DNA of 36,071 bases, taken from assembly GCA_027078675.1 (NCBI GenBank), contig JALWWX010000232.1, positions 1 to 36,071 of the forward strand, read 5' to 3'. Positions 16,413-24,422 of the stretch are shown piece by piece. The DNA comes from Aquificales bacterium. Lineage in GTDB: Bacteria > Aquificota > Aquificia > Aquificales > Aquificaceae. Each line of letters opens with the position of its first letter. The stretch's first letter is position 1. The position numbers and the translations under genes are program-made. The notes below the pieces were generated by a model. That model did not search any database. It was not told where the DNA came from and saw only the letters and a program-made list of their open reading frames with translations.

Positions 16413-17462
16413 TTAGAACATGGATCTTAGATAAAGGGTGGGTTTTGTATCTACACCTTGAGGTGCGCTGACATTATCTGCACCTACATATATGACAGCT
16501 TTGTGACCTGCAAGATAGTATCCGAGATACACATCTACCCAGCTTTTTGCATCTTGATTGGGTACATTTTCACTAACGTACTTTATAGCAAGCCCAAGTT
16601 GTCCTATACCCACCTTCTGTCCAGACACAATGCTTCCTTGAGCGTAAAGGGTAGTACTTGCATCCTGATTAGCTGGCTTTTTATTTATATAACCTATCTG
16701 AAGGCCAGGCACTACCGCACCGAAGTTTTGCTCCCAGAATAGGTCTGCAGCAATATTTGTTTGCTGTTGACCCCCTATTTCCTCACTTTGATAACCAACA
16801 CCTATGGAGAGGACATTTTTCTTTCCGAGATATGAATCTTTAAGCACGTATCCCTTTTCAGGCTTAAATCCTAACATAGTGGGTGTAAACTGTATCCTTG
16901 CTCCTATAACATTTTTAGGTGCGTTAGTATCAATGGATCCATTACCGTAGGCGAGATGATACTTTAATAGTCCGTCTGCAATATTACCCCATATAACAAG
17001 CTGTCCATCCCTGAACTTGCCATCGGTTCCTAAAACGTAAAATATATCTGTTTCATTATATCCGGTCGGTACTATGTAGCCGTATGATGTTGTGAGGGAG
17101 ATTCTGCTAAAGGGTACCCTGAAGAGACCTGCCTGAATCCTGAATGCATCAGCAAACTTAAGACCAAAGAAGGCATCGGTTACCTTTTCCCTGAAAAGTG
17201 AATCGCCTTCACCTCCCTTGGTGTCAGCATCAATGTTGGTACCAAAGTAAACAATACCGCCTATCTTACCCTTAAAGGTTATCCTTGCACCGTCGATACC
17301 GAATGAAGTACCGTCGTCTCCTAATTCTGCTTTAATTTTCTGTCTGTACATAACATTGAGGTATGAGTTTTCATCAACCCTTATCTTTACAGCTTCTGCT
17401 GGAGAGGGGAGTAGCATACCCGCACCCATTACCGCCGATAGTAGTACGAGACCTTTCTTCAT
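16413..17462 (-). CDS. Outer-membrane beta-barrel porin
   Basis: The first 24 residues are a clear signal peptide (MKKGLVLLSAVMGAGMLLPSPAEA). The mature ~325 residues are Gly/Tyr-rich with alternating hydrophobic strands and end in LYLRSMF, the terminal Phe recognised by the BAM machinery. Segments such as FGIDGARITFKGKIGGIVYFG and FADAFRIQAGLFRVPFSR resemble the phosphate/pyrophosphate-selective OprP/O porin-like superfamily, but the substrate cannot be assigned. It has a consensus promoter, an AAAGGAGGG SD and a strong terminator: a monocistronic, probably highly expressed gene. Confidence 0.85.
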   Translation of the reverse strand: MKKGLVLLSAVMGAGMLLPSPAEAVKIRVDENSYLNVMYRQKIKAELGDDGTSFGIDGARITFKGKIGGIVYFGTNIDADTKGGEGDSLFREKVTDAFFGLKFADAFRIQAGLFRVPFSRISLTTSYGYIVPTGYNETDIFYVLGTDGKFRDGQLVIWGNIADGLLKYHLAYGNGSIDTNAPKNVIGARIQFTPTMLGFKPEKGYVLKDSYLGKKNVLSIGVGYQSEEIGGQQQTNIAADLFWEQNFGAVVPGLQIGYINKKPANQDASTTLYAQGSIVSGQKVGIGQLGLAIKYVSENVPNQDAKSWVDVYLGYYLAGHKAVIYVGADNVSAPQGVDTKPTLYLRSMF

Positions 17463-17497
17463 ATCTAACCCTCCTTTGGTGATTAATTACAGAATGT

Positions 17498-17527
17498 ATT
17501 ATAAACCTTAAAAATTTTTGATGTCAA
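17498..17527 (-). promoter_or_regulatory. Consensus sigma70 promoter of the porin gene
   Basis: Reading the minus strand, TTGACA (17527-17522) and TATAAT (17503-17498) are both perfect consensus, with an 18-bp spacer. The start point would be about 17491, leaving a leader of roughly 28 nt that includes AAAGGAGGG before the ATG at 17462. The -35 lies next to the divergent rpsU promoter. Confidence 0.8.
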
Positions 17528-17535
17528 TAAATTGG

Positions 17536-17563
17536 TTGAAGCAAGGCAATTTTGGTTTATACT
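17536..17563 (+). promoter_or_regulatory. Sigma70-type promoter of rpsU
   Basis: TTGAAG (17536-17541) and TATACT (17558-17563) with a 16-bp spacer. The predicted start near 17570 leaves a ~28-nt leader before the TTG start codon at 17598. It is divergent from the porin promoter; the two -35 boxes are only 8 bp apart. Confidence 0.6.
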
Positions 17564-17597
17564 ATTATTCTGCAGAACTATTAAGGAGGTGATAATA

Positions 17598-17801
17598 TTG
17601 GCAGTTGTAGTAGTAGGTGAGAATGAACCTTTTGAAAAGGTTCTCAGAAGATTCAAAAGAGTTGTAGAGCAAGAGGGTATATTAACAGAGGTAAAAAGAA
17701 GGGAATTTTATGAGAAGCCAAGTCAAAAGAAGAAAAGGAAAGAGAGGGCTATGAGGAAAAGGTTGTTAAAAGCATTGAAAAAGAAGAAAAATATGCTATA
17801 G
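17598..17801 (+). CDS. rpsU: 30S ribosomal protein S21
   Basis: S21 helps mRNA base-pairing at the 16S 3' end. The frame [23 protein letters not shown] followed by [23 protein letters not shown] is the standard S21 pattern, 67 residues long. I place the start at TTG 17598, not at an upstream codon of the longer open frame. AAGGAGGTGAT (17583-17593) is fully complementary to the expected 16S anti-SD tail and lies 4 nt before this TTG, and S21 proteins begin at this point. The last 6 bases overlap the convergent PilZ gene. Confidence 0.95.
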   Translation: MAVVVVGENEPFEKVLRRFKRVVEQEGILTEVKRREFYEKPSQKKKRKERAMRKRLLKALKKKKNML

Positions 17802-18875
17802 CTTTCCCATTTTGTATGCTTTCAGAACTTTTTTCTGTTCATTTAATATAAATTTCCTTATTTTATCTTCATAAGCTTTTGGTACATTTAAAAACTTTAC
17901 TCCGATGCATGTTTTTGTGTGTCCTACATTTCTGTTGCGAACTTCTCCTATAAGATTACTTATAGATGTCATTTCAAGGGTGAATTCAACAATTATATAA
18001 TCCTTTTCCTTTACAGGTATATAACCGTCTCTGCAAATTCTTATCCCTGAAGTACTTATGTCTTCAATTATTCCTTCTTCTTCGGGAAAATCTTCCTCCT
18101 TAAACTGAACTTTTATTTTTTCCAAATCAACTTTCTTACCAAGTATCCAGAATCTTACAGGTATATTCACCTTCCATCTCACACCCTCTCTCAGATGCAC
18201 CTTTTCAAGTTTATCCGTGTGTTCCACCACAAGTACCTGTTTTGTGCCTTCCATGTATATGTCCTTGACTGTGAAGTGAGCTACATACTTACCTTCATCT
18301 TCCCTTTGAAATGCAAACTTTATCTCATCACCCTTTTTTACCACAAAGGGCGGTTTGTCAAGAAGAGCGATATGCAACTCTGTTTCCGTTTTGTTCCAAA
18401 CAGCTGCGCTTACCATAAGTTTTCCTACCATTACAAATCCTGTTTGATAAAGATCTATTTCCCTGCTATTTGAGAGAGGTAGGAACCAAGGTATGGTATC
18501 AAAGTGGAGCTTTCTTCTTACAGATGAAATGAGATTTACTTTTTCTATCTCCGCATTTACTATCCTATTAACTACCTTCTCAAACAATGGTTTTGTTTCA
18601 AACACCTTTGTGGCATCGTATCCCATATCTTTTGAATATTTCCAAAGAAGTTCAATTTCTTCATCTGTAAGTCTTGCAGTCTTTGCCTTTTCAATAAATT
18701 CCCTGTGTATTCTTGAGACAGTTAAATATTTTGATATTATATAGGGTATAACGAGAAGTACTACAAATGCAATGAATATTCCTCCTACGACAAAGAGTAT
18801 ATCTTGCAGGCTCGGAGTTTGAAACATATAACGGGTTGCTTCTTTGAAAGTTTCAAACCCTCCCTGGTATTCCAT
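17796..18875 (-). CDS. Membrane-anchored PilZ-domain (c-di-GMP receptor) protein
   Basis: A single transmembrane segment lies at about residues 26-47, followed by a cytoplasmic region. A YcgR-N-like beta domain (about 135-225) precedes a C-terminal PilZ domain (about 226-350). Both c-di-GMP motifs are intact: RxxxR at R229-R233 (LREGVRWK) and DxSxxG at D272-G277 ([10 protein letters not shown]). Such proteins transmit c-di-GMP signals to motility, pili or exopolysaccharide. It is the fourth gene after arsR, trxA and trxB, starting 13 bp after trxB, so it is probably transcribed with the thioredoxin system. The output partner is unknown. Confidence 0.85.
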   Translation of the reverse strand: MEYQGGFETFKEATRYMFQTPSLQDILFVVGGIFIAFVVLLVIPYIISKYLTVSRIHREFIEKAKTARLTDEEIELLWKYSKDMGYDATKVFETKPLFEKVVNRIVNAEIEKVNLISSVRRKLHFDTIPWFLPLSNSREIDLYQTGFVMVGKLMVSAAVWNKTETELHIALLDKPPFVVKKGDEIKFAFQREDEGKYVAHFTVKDIYMEGTKQVLVVEHTDKLEKVHLREGVRWKVNIPVRFWILGKKVDLEKIKVQFKEEDFPEEEGIIEDISTSGIRICRDGYIPVKEKDYIIVEFTLEMTSISNLIGEVRNRNVGHTKTCIGVKFLNVPKAYEDKIRKFILNEQKKVLKAYKMGKL

Positions 18876-18888
18876 TTCAAAGCTCCAT

Positions 18889-19818
18889 TCACGTCCTTAT
18901 ACTGCTCAGATAGGCTTCCGCTTCTATTCCCGCAATACAGCCTTCACCTACCGCAACCGCCACCTGACCCGTAGAACCGCTTCTACAATCTCCCGCAGCA
19001 AATACGCCTTTTATATTTGTTCTCATTCTCTCATCCGTTATTATGTATCCTCTTTCATCCAGATTTATTTTCCCTTTTACAATATCAGTGTTGGGTTCCA
19101 TGCCTATGAAAATAAAAACACCGTTTACTTTAAGTTCTTCATCTGTCTCTTTTTCTTTGTTGAAAAGGATTATTCTTTCTACAAAGTCTTTACCTTCAAT
19201 CCTTTTCACTATTCTATTTGGTAAGAATATAATTTTCTCGTTTGAAAACATTCTTTCTTGAAGGTATTCCCTTGCCCTCAGTTTATCCCTTCTGTGAACT
19301 AAGAAAACCCTTCTGCAGAATTTTGTTAGAAATAAACTTTCCTGAACCGCTGAATCTCCCCCGCCTATCACTGCAACATCCATGCCTTCAAATAAAGGAC
19401 CATCACAAGTGGCACAGTAAGATACTCCCTTGTTAATTAACTCCTGTTCGCCAGGTACATTAAGTTTTCTGTGTTTCACCCCTAATGTTAGTATTACAGA
19501 AAGGGTTTTAATATCTACTTTATCTTTTAAAGTTACTATTTTCTTTTCCCCTTCCATGTATAGGTTAATCGCTTCATTTTTCATTATGTTAAGTCCGAAT
19601 TTTTCAGCTTGCTTTTTCATTCGCTGGGTAAGTTCTTTACCGCTTATTCCATCGGGGAAGCCTGGGTAATTTTCCACGAGGTCGGTTAAGGCTATTTGAC
19701 CTCCCAGGTTTTCCTTTTCAATAAGTAAAGTTTTTATTTTAGCCCTTGCACAGTAAATTCCCGCGGTTAGCCCTGCGGGTCCCCCTCCTACTATTACACA
19801 CTCATAATCATGAGACAT
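18889..19818 (-). CDS. trxB: Thioredoxin-disulfide reductase
   Basis: A FAD/NADPH flavoenzyme that reduces thioredoxin. Seen in order: N-terminal FAD motif VIVGGGPAGLTAGIYCARA, NLGGQI, redox-active C135-A-T-C138 (SYCATCDGP), NADPH motif VIGGGDSAVQESLFL with VHRRDKLRA, and the C-terminal FAD motif GVFAAGDCRSGSTGQVAVAVGEG. The length of 309 residues is typical of low-Mr reductases. HRRDKLRA supports NADPH use. It overlaps trxA by 11 bp, suggesting coupled expression of enzyme and substrate. Confidence 0.95.
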   Translation of the reverse strand: MSHDYECVIVGGGPAGLTAGIYCARAKIKTLLIEKENLGGQIALTDLVENYPGFPDGISGKELTQRMKKQAEKFGLNIMKNEAINLYMEGEKKIVTLKDKVDIKTLSVILTLGVKHRKLNVPGEQELINKGVSYCATCDGPLFEGMDVAVIGGGDSAVQESLFLTKFCRRVFLVHRRDKLRAREYLQERMFSNEKIIFLPNRIVKRIEGKDFVERIILFNKEKETDEELKVNGVFIFIGMEPNTDIVKGKINLDERGYIITDERMRTNIKGVFAAGDCRSGSTGQVAVAVGEGCIAGIEAEAYLSSIRT

Positions 19819-20137
19819 GTCCAGAGACCATTTGCTTTAAGGACTCTTTGGGCTGAACACCTATCCGCGTATCAACCACATCTCCATTTTTAAATAACAT
19901 CACGGTTGGAATAGCCCTTATGCCGTATTTCATAGCTATATTAGGATTTTCATCCGTATTTAATTTGCCTACCTTAAGCTTGCCTTCAAATTCCTCTGCA
20001 AGTTCTTCTATTATAGGAGCTATTATTCTGCACGGTCCACACCACGGCGCCCAGAAATCAACTAATACAGGCTTGTCGGACTCTATAACTTCTGTCTGCC
20101 AATTAGATTCGTCAAGAACTAAGACTTTTCCTGCCAT
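19808..20137 (-). CDS. trxA: Thioredoxin
   Basis: A classic cytosolic thioredoxin of 109 residues. The active site is W32-C33-G34-P35-C36 in VDFWAPWCGPCR, with the buried Asp (LVDFW) and the cis-Pro in IRAIPTVMLFKNG. No signal peptide is present. AAGGAGGAA precedes the ATG by about 5 nt. It overlaps arsR by 19 bp upstream and trxB by 11 bp downstream, so the three form one coupled unit. Confidence 0.96.
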   Translation of the reverse strand: MAGKVLVLDESNWQTEVIESDKPVLVDFWAPWCGPCRIIAPIIEELAEEFEGKLKVGKLNTDENPNIAMKYGIRAIPTVMLFKNGDVVDTRIGVQPKESLKQMVSGHVS

Positions 20138-20427
20138 GATAATTCCTCCTTAATTAATATGTTGTATAGTTTTTTTACTCTAGGGTCTTTTATATAATAA
20201 CATATAAGTGAACCTTCCCTTCTGCATCCCACTATACCTTTATTTCTTAGTATGGAAAGGTGTTGTGATATGCTCGGCTGTGACATGTCAAGGGTTTCCC
20301 CGAGGTTTTTTACACATTGGGGTCCTTCCATAAGATTAATGATTATCTTTAGCCTTACTGGATGACTGAAAGCTTTAAAAAACTCTGATAATTCTTCAAG
20401 AATCTCTTCATCCTTGCTCATAATCAT
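20119..20427 (-). CDS. ArsR/SmtB-family transcriptional regulator
   Basis: A winged-helix repressor of 102 residues. The core includes FKAFSHPVRLKIIINLMEG and the recognition helix MSQPSISQHLSILRNKGIV, followed by the wing CRREGSLICYYI. It has Cys38 in the alpha3 position (PQCVKNL) where metal-sensing members have CVC, plus Cys68 and Cys76. There is no second Cys in the CxC motif, so a thiol- or redox-sensing role is as likely as metal sensing. As the first gene before trxA-trxB it resembles the RexT-trxA arrangement of cyanobacteria. Met3 (20421) is an alternative start. Confidence 0.85.
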   Translation of the reverse strand: MIMSKDEEILEELSEFFKAFSHPVRLKIIINLMEGPQCVKNLGETLDMSQPSISQHLSILRNKGIVGCRREGSLICYYIKDPRVKKLYNILIKEELSWQEKS

Positions 20428-20449
20428 TATTCAACCCTTTTAGCTTATT

Positions 20450-20467
20450 ATTATATCAAAATATAAT
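20450..20467 (-). promoter_or_regulatory. Inverted repeat overlapping the -10 of arsR (candidate operator)
   Basis: ATTATAT-CAAA-ATATAAT is a 7-4-7 inverted repeat. It contains TATAAT for the minus strand (20455-20450), which is 23 bp before the arsR ATG. It sits in the 46-bp gap between the upstream transglutaminase stop and arsR. This is the location expected for autoregulation by an ArsR dimer. No good -35 was found. Confidence 0.4.
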
Positions 20468-20473
20468 CACCTT

Positions 20474-22345
20474 TTATAGATTTTTCAAATATTTGAAAGC
20501 TTTTCTTAGCTCATCTTTGCTGACTTTCTCCTTTGAAAATCTGTCCCTTAAATATACATCTATTATATATTCAACGTATGAATATTCCTTTCTTCCTTTT
20601 AAATAGTCAAGTATCTGAGTAGGTGTTTTATATCTTATATGTGGTCCGAATTTTTTCTCCAGCTTTTTTAATAGATGTAAATAAAGTTTTGTTGATGTTC
20701 TTTTTCTGTCTTTAAGAATTAAGAGCGTAAAAATTGTAGCAATTATAAGGAGCATATAAGGGGAATATTTTTTTATTTCAGTGTTTTTTAACTCCTTAGG
20801 ATTGATAGAATTTAGTATATTTTTTTGATGCTCTGTTGAAAAATTAACTATATTTGAATACCAGAAGAATATAATTGAATCTTTCAATAATTCCAATCTG
20901 CTTACTTCCTTAGTGCCCGGAGGGGTGTAAGGAGGTGTGGTGTCTATTCTTATCCATCTATTGTTTACAAAGGCCTCCACCCATACGTGTGCCATTGAGT
21001 TTTTAACAATATAGTAATTGCCATTCGGATTTTTAATGGCACCCTTAAAGCCCCCTACCACCCTTGCTGGTATATCAAGCAGTCTCAGGAGCAAGGCTGT
21101 TGCGGATGCAAAGTATTCGCAGTTACCCTTTTTTGATACCTTAAGAAAATATTCCAGGGGATCTCCTTCATACTTGGGCAATACTGGTGTGTATTCAAAG
21201 TCTGAGAAAAATTCTTTTACCGCTCTTATTCTATCTTCAATATTTAAGTTTTCTCTCCTTATTTTGTCCGCTATGTCCCTAAGGTAAGGGGAGATATCTT
21301 TGGGAACTTCAAGTAATTTTTTATACTCTTCCCAGCTGATACCGTCTTTAATTTTTTCTGTGTAATAGGCTTTAATCCTTACTGGTGTGTTTATATTTCT
21401 ATCCATCTGGAAGTAAGTACCTACGAATTTCTTTATTTTTCCTTTTAATCCTTCCACCTTTTCTATACCTGTAGGGTAGTCAAGTAAAGGTATGTATTTT
21501 TCTCCGGTGGGGTTCAGAATAATGTAATAAGGATTTCCTCCCTGTGCTATAGGAACCTTCCACTTTTTAAGTTTGGTTTTCCAAATTCCTTTCTCATATG
21601 TGTCAAATACTTGTACTCTCCAATAGGGAGTTTTGCCTTCAAGGTTAAGATTATAAGCTCTTAACACAACACTTTTATCTTGCTGTATTTCTCCTACCTT
21701 TCCTAAGACAACTTCGGAGGATATACCAGTTTTTATCTTTGCTGTTCCTTCCCTCTGTATAAAGCCGAAAACCGGTTGGGGAGTCCTCGGTAATATTATA
21801 AATAGAGGCACAGAAAGTATAAGTGTAAGGATAAACAGGACTATACCAGTACTTAAGTATCTTTTTACCTGATTACTATTAATAAGCATATGACCTGTGT
21901 GTTTTGAGATGTTTAGAAATATAACTGAAGAAACCGCAAGAATTCCGTAGATTAAAAGTATCATAAGAAATGTTATATTCAGATTTAAGACCGTATATAT
22001 TGAGACGGAAAAAAGATTTATAAGTTGTATTTGATATATATCCCTTTCCTTCTTTTCTTCAAGGAGTTTTATTATTAAAGCGAGGATAAGCAGGTTTGAT
22101 ATGGGTTCAAACAGATTTGCTATGTTTATGCTGAGTAAAAGGGGAACCGCGAGGGTAAAGCCTGCTACTGTGAGCAGGGTTTTATTTATATATATCTTAA
22201 ATTTAAAATCGTTCATAAAGGAAAGGAAAATTACTGTTATTAATGAGTAAACGAAAACCGGTGATGCTACATTATAGAGAGAAAATAGGCTGATAAGGGA
22301 TGAACAGTAAGCCAATATCAGGGCAATTTCTTTAGCAGATAACAT
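20474..22345 (-). CDS. Membrane-anchored transglutaminase-like protein (TgpA/DUF3488 type)
   Basis: Residues 1-190 contain about six transmembrane segments, followed by a large extracytoplasmic region and a last transmembrane helix near 545-560. The transglutaminase core has the full catalytic triad: Cys409 (KGNCEYFASATALLLRLLDI), His453 (SMAHVWVEAF) and Asp468 (RWIRIDTTPP). The architecture equals Pseudomonas TgpA and related DUF3488 proteins, often found with a MoxR ATPase and DUF58 protein; those partners are absent here. The 5' end overlaps the HD gene by 28 bp. The substrate is unknown; an envelope-protein cross-linking or protease role is possible. Confidence 0.85.
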   Translation of the reverse strand: MLSAKEIALILAYCSSLISLFSLYNVASPVFVYSLITVIFLSFMNDFKFKIYINKTLLTVAGFTLAVPLLLSINIANLFEPISNLLILALIIKLLEEKKERDIYQIQLINLFSVSIYTVLNLNITFLMILLIYGILAVSSVIFLNISKHTGHMLINSNQVKRYLSTGIVLFILTLILSVPLFIILPRTPQPVFGFIQREGTAKIKTGISSEVVLGKVGEIQQDKSVVLRAYNLNLEGKTPYWRVQVFDTYEKGIWKTKLKKWKVPIAQGGNPYYIILNPTGEKYIPLLDYPTGIEKVEGLKGKIKKFVGTYFQMDRNINTPVRIKAYYTEKIKDGISWEEYKKLLEVPKDISPYLRDIADKIRRENLNIEDRIRAVKEFFSDFEYTPVLPKYEGDPLEYFLKVSKKGNCEYFASATALLLRLLDIPARVVGGFKGAIKNPNGNYYIVKNSMAHVWVEAFVNNRWIRIDTTPPYTPPGTKEVSRLELLKDSIIFFWYSNIVNFSTEHQKNILNSINPKELKNTEIKKYSPYMLLIIATIFTLLILKDRKRTSTKLYLHLLKKLEKKFGPHIRYKTPTQILDYLKGRKEYSYVEYIIDVYLRDRFSKEKVSKDELRKAFKYLKNL

Positions 22346-23484
22346 ACCTCTTCCTTTATATAATCCGCGGAATATATTGAGTATCTTTCTATAGGCTTAA
22401 TACTTGAGATAAGCTCTGAAACTTCCTCCGCTGGTACTTCTTTCCCCTTTATGCTTATAAGTATCTTACCTTCGTAAGCTTTCTTCATAACCTTATCAAA
22501 TCTTATAAGCTCCGTATCAAACCTTTCAAGGAGTATGCTTTTAATTTTTTCAAACTCCTCTTTATCCTTTGTTGAGAAAACCTCCCTGAAGTGTTTTCTT
22601 TCAAGTATTCTTTCCGCATGCTTTTTATACCTGCTATCCGTGAAAAGAAGGGATAATATATAGGTATCGTTAAGTTTTATGTAGTTTGAAATATTATTCG
22701 TGTCAAATTTCTTGAATATATCCTTCATAAGATCAAGTATATGAAGGTTCATTATTCTGACAACCTTGTGAAAATACACCTGAAGATACATAAAGTATCT
22801 GCCCACTATAAAGTTTTCCAGGGCGCGGAGTCCACTTACATTTATGCATATCCCTCCTGAATCTCCAATATCTATAGTGTTAAGAAGCCTTTGATAGTCA
22901 AACAGGCCGTACGATACACCACAGAAAAGTGCATCCCTCCTTAAATAATCTATTCTGTCCGCTCCGAATTCACCTGTTATTATATCCGCAAGGATGGATT
23001 CTGTTTCTGTTTCGGGCTTTCCTGTGGCTACCCTTATTATCCTTTCTATATCTTCATCTGTGAACTGAAAGCTTCTTTTTATAATTTCCCCGAGCTGAGT
23101 CTCTTTTATAATCTTACCGGTCATGTGTTCATGATCTTTCTTATCTGGGAGTAACACTTCCGCTGTGTGCGAGAAGGGTGGATGCCCTATGTCATGCAGT
23201 AGGGCGGAAAGTCTTACTATTCTCCTGTAGTACTCCCTATCCGTTTTATCTCTGAATATGTAATCTTTAATTCTTTCATAAATGAGATCCGCCACAAACA
23301 TGACTCCTATTGAGTGTTCAAATCTTGTGTGATGGGCGGAGGGGAAGACAAGGTATGCTCCGCCAAGCTGTTTTATATTCCTGAGCCTTTGAAAAGGAAT
23401 ACTGTCTATTATTGGTAGCTCTTCTGGTAATATGCCTATGAATCCGTAGAGGGGATCAGACAGCTCCTTTGCATAGTGATTCAT
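22318..23484 (-). CDS. HD-domain phosphohydrolase (dGTPase/SAMHD1-like)
   Basis: The HD metal ligands are complete: His57 (HTRFEHSIG), His97-Asp98 (LLHDIGHPPFSHTAEV) and Asp176 (GADRIDYLRRD). QRLRNIKQLG near residue 34 and FEHSIG followed by HDIGHPPFSH define the SAMHD1/YwfO subgroup, which includes dNTP triphosphohydrolases. At 388 residues it has the family length. It overlaps the upstream unknown gene by 29 bp and the downstream transglutaminase by 28 bp. No SD is visible, so it is probably expressed by coupling. The nucleotide substrate cannot be deduced. Confidence 0.85.
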   Translation of the reverse strand: MNHYAKELSDPLYGFIGILPEELPIIDSIPFQRLRNIKQLGGAYLVFPSAHHTRFEHSIGVMFVADLIYERIKDYIFRDKTDREYYRRIVRLSALLHDIGHPPFSHTAEVLLPDKKDHEHMTGKIIKETQLGEIIKRSFQFTDEDIERIIRVATGKPETETESILADIITGEFGADRIDYLRRDALFCGVSYGLFDYQRLLNTIDIGDSGGICINVSGLRALENFIVGRYFMYLQVYFHKVVRIMNLHILDLMKDIFKKFDTNNISNYIKLNDTYILSLLFTDSRYKKHAERILERKHFREVFSTKDKEEFEKIKSILLERFDTELIRFDKVMKKAYEGKILISIKGKEVPAEEVSELISSIKPIERYSIYSADYIKEEVCYLLKKLP

Positions 23485-24343
23485 TACTGATTTCTATCAT
23501 TAAATTTATATTTTTAAGATTTTTCGGTTTTCTTAATTTGTCCTTTATAATTTTTATCAGTTTCTTGAAAATGTTGCTTTCACCCTTAGAAGTCCTTATA
23601 AATTCTATGGTAAAAAATTCCGGAATCTTCTTGCGTTGGATATCTTTCATAAATCTTTCTGTATCCCTTTTTAGCTTTACTATGTTTACACCGTAAAAAA
23701 CGCCAGGTAGTGTTTCAAGCATCTTAATTGTATCGTTTAGCATGGCGACTGTGTTCTGGGGAAGGATGCCCTTTTCCATATCACAAAATATTTTTGACAA
23801 GTTTGAAATGGCTTTGAAGAAAGGTTTAGTCTTATCAAAGTACTCTTCGTTCAGGTTAATGTAAAGTTGTACTTCTTCATACAAGCCTTCATTAAATGCA
23901 AGGCATGATATGTATATGCTTTCCGCAACTATATTTCTTTTGCCATAGGTTGATATTCTGCTTAAAATATTCCAATACTTTAAAAGCTTATTGCAAAGGT
24001 TATTAAAATTTTCCCTGTATTCTGGAAGTAAGGTTACAAATAACCCATCCGTATCTGTAAGCCTTAGTATATCCTTGCCCGTATATAAATTTCCTTCTAT
24101 TGAATATATTTGGAACATGTTCAGTTCCGCAAGTATATCTTGCCAGTTTCCTCTGAGGGCTTTGAATGTTTTATTGGCACAGCTTATTAATCTTGATAGT
24201 TCAACATCAAAGGAATTCGTTTTCCTTACAAGCTGACAGTAGCAGATGGGGTACAGTAAGATTTCCTTTTTAAGGGGATAATCTATTATCTCTATGAATA
24301 AGCTTTCAAGTCTATCAAGTCCGTACCAGGAGTATTTAATCAT
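23456..24343 (-). CDS. Hypothetical protein, predicted cytoplasmic and alpha-helical
   Basis: Not recognised. It is 295 residues with no signal peptide or long hydrophobic segment. It is mostly predicted helix with many Leu/Ile/Lys/Asn and scattered Cys (C34, C36, C55). The C-terminal ~60 residues are very basic (IFKKLIKIIKDKLRKPKNLK). The gene opens an overlapping trio with the HD phosphohydrolase and the transglutaminase, and starts just after the cytochrome terminator. No SD precedes the ATG, and the upstream 40 bases are AT-rich. The overlap suggests a functional link to the HD enzyme, but no function can be named. Confidence 0.7.
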   Translation of the reverse strand: MIKYSWYGLDRLESLFIEIIDYPLKKEILLYPICYCQLVRKTNSFDVELSRLISCANKTFKALRGNWQDILAELNMFQIYSIEGNLYTGKDILRLTDTDGLFVTLLPEYRENFNNLCNKLLKYWNILSRISTYGKRNIVAESIYISCLAFNEGLYEEVQLYINLNEEYFDKTKPFFKAISNLSKIFCDMEKGILPQNTVAMLNDTIKMLETLPGVFYGVNIVKLKRDTERFMKDIQRKKIPEFFTIEFIRTSKGESNIFKKLIKIIKDKLRKPKNLKNINLMIEISNESLCKGAV

Positions 24344-24387
24344 AATTTTAATTTACTACTTTTTAAGCGCGAAAGCAAATAAAAAAA

Positions 24388-24409
24388 AAGGGGGCATAAA
24401 AGCCCCCTT
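24388..24409 (-). terminator. Rho-independent terminator of the multihaem cytochrome gene
   Basis: An 8-bp stem, AAGGGGGC with GCCCCCTT, around a 6-nt loop. On the minus strand it is followed by a run of seven more T residues after the stem's TT. It starts 13 bp after the cytochrome stop codon. A textbook terminator. Confidence 0.9.
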
Positions 24410-24422
24410 GATTGTTCTGAAA

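Noticed and set aside
17532-17597. Longer version of rpsU starting upstream
   Set aside because: It would begin on top of the promoter and before the perfect SD; S21 starts at the TTG after that SD.
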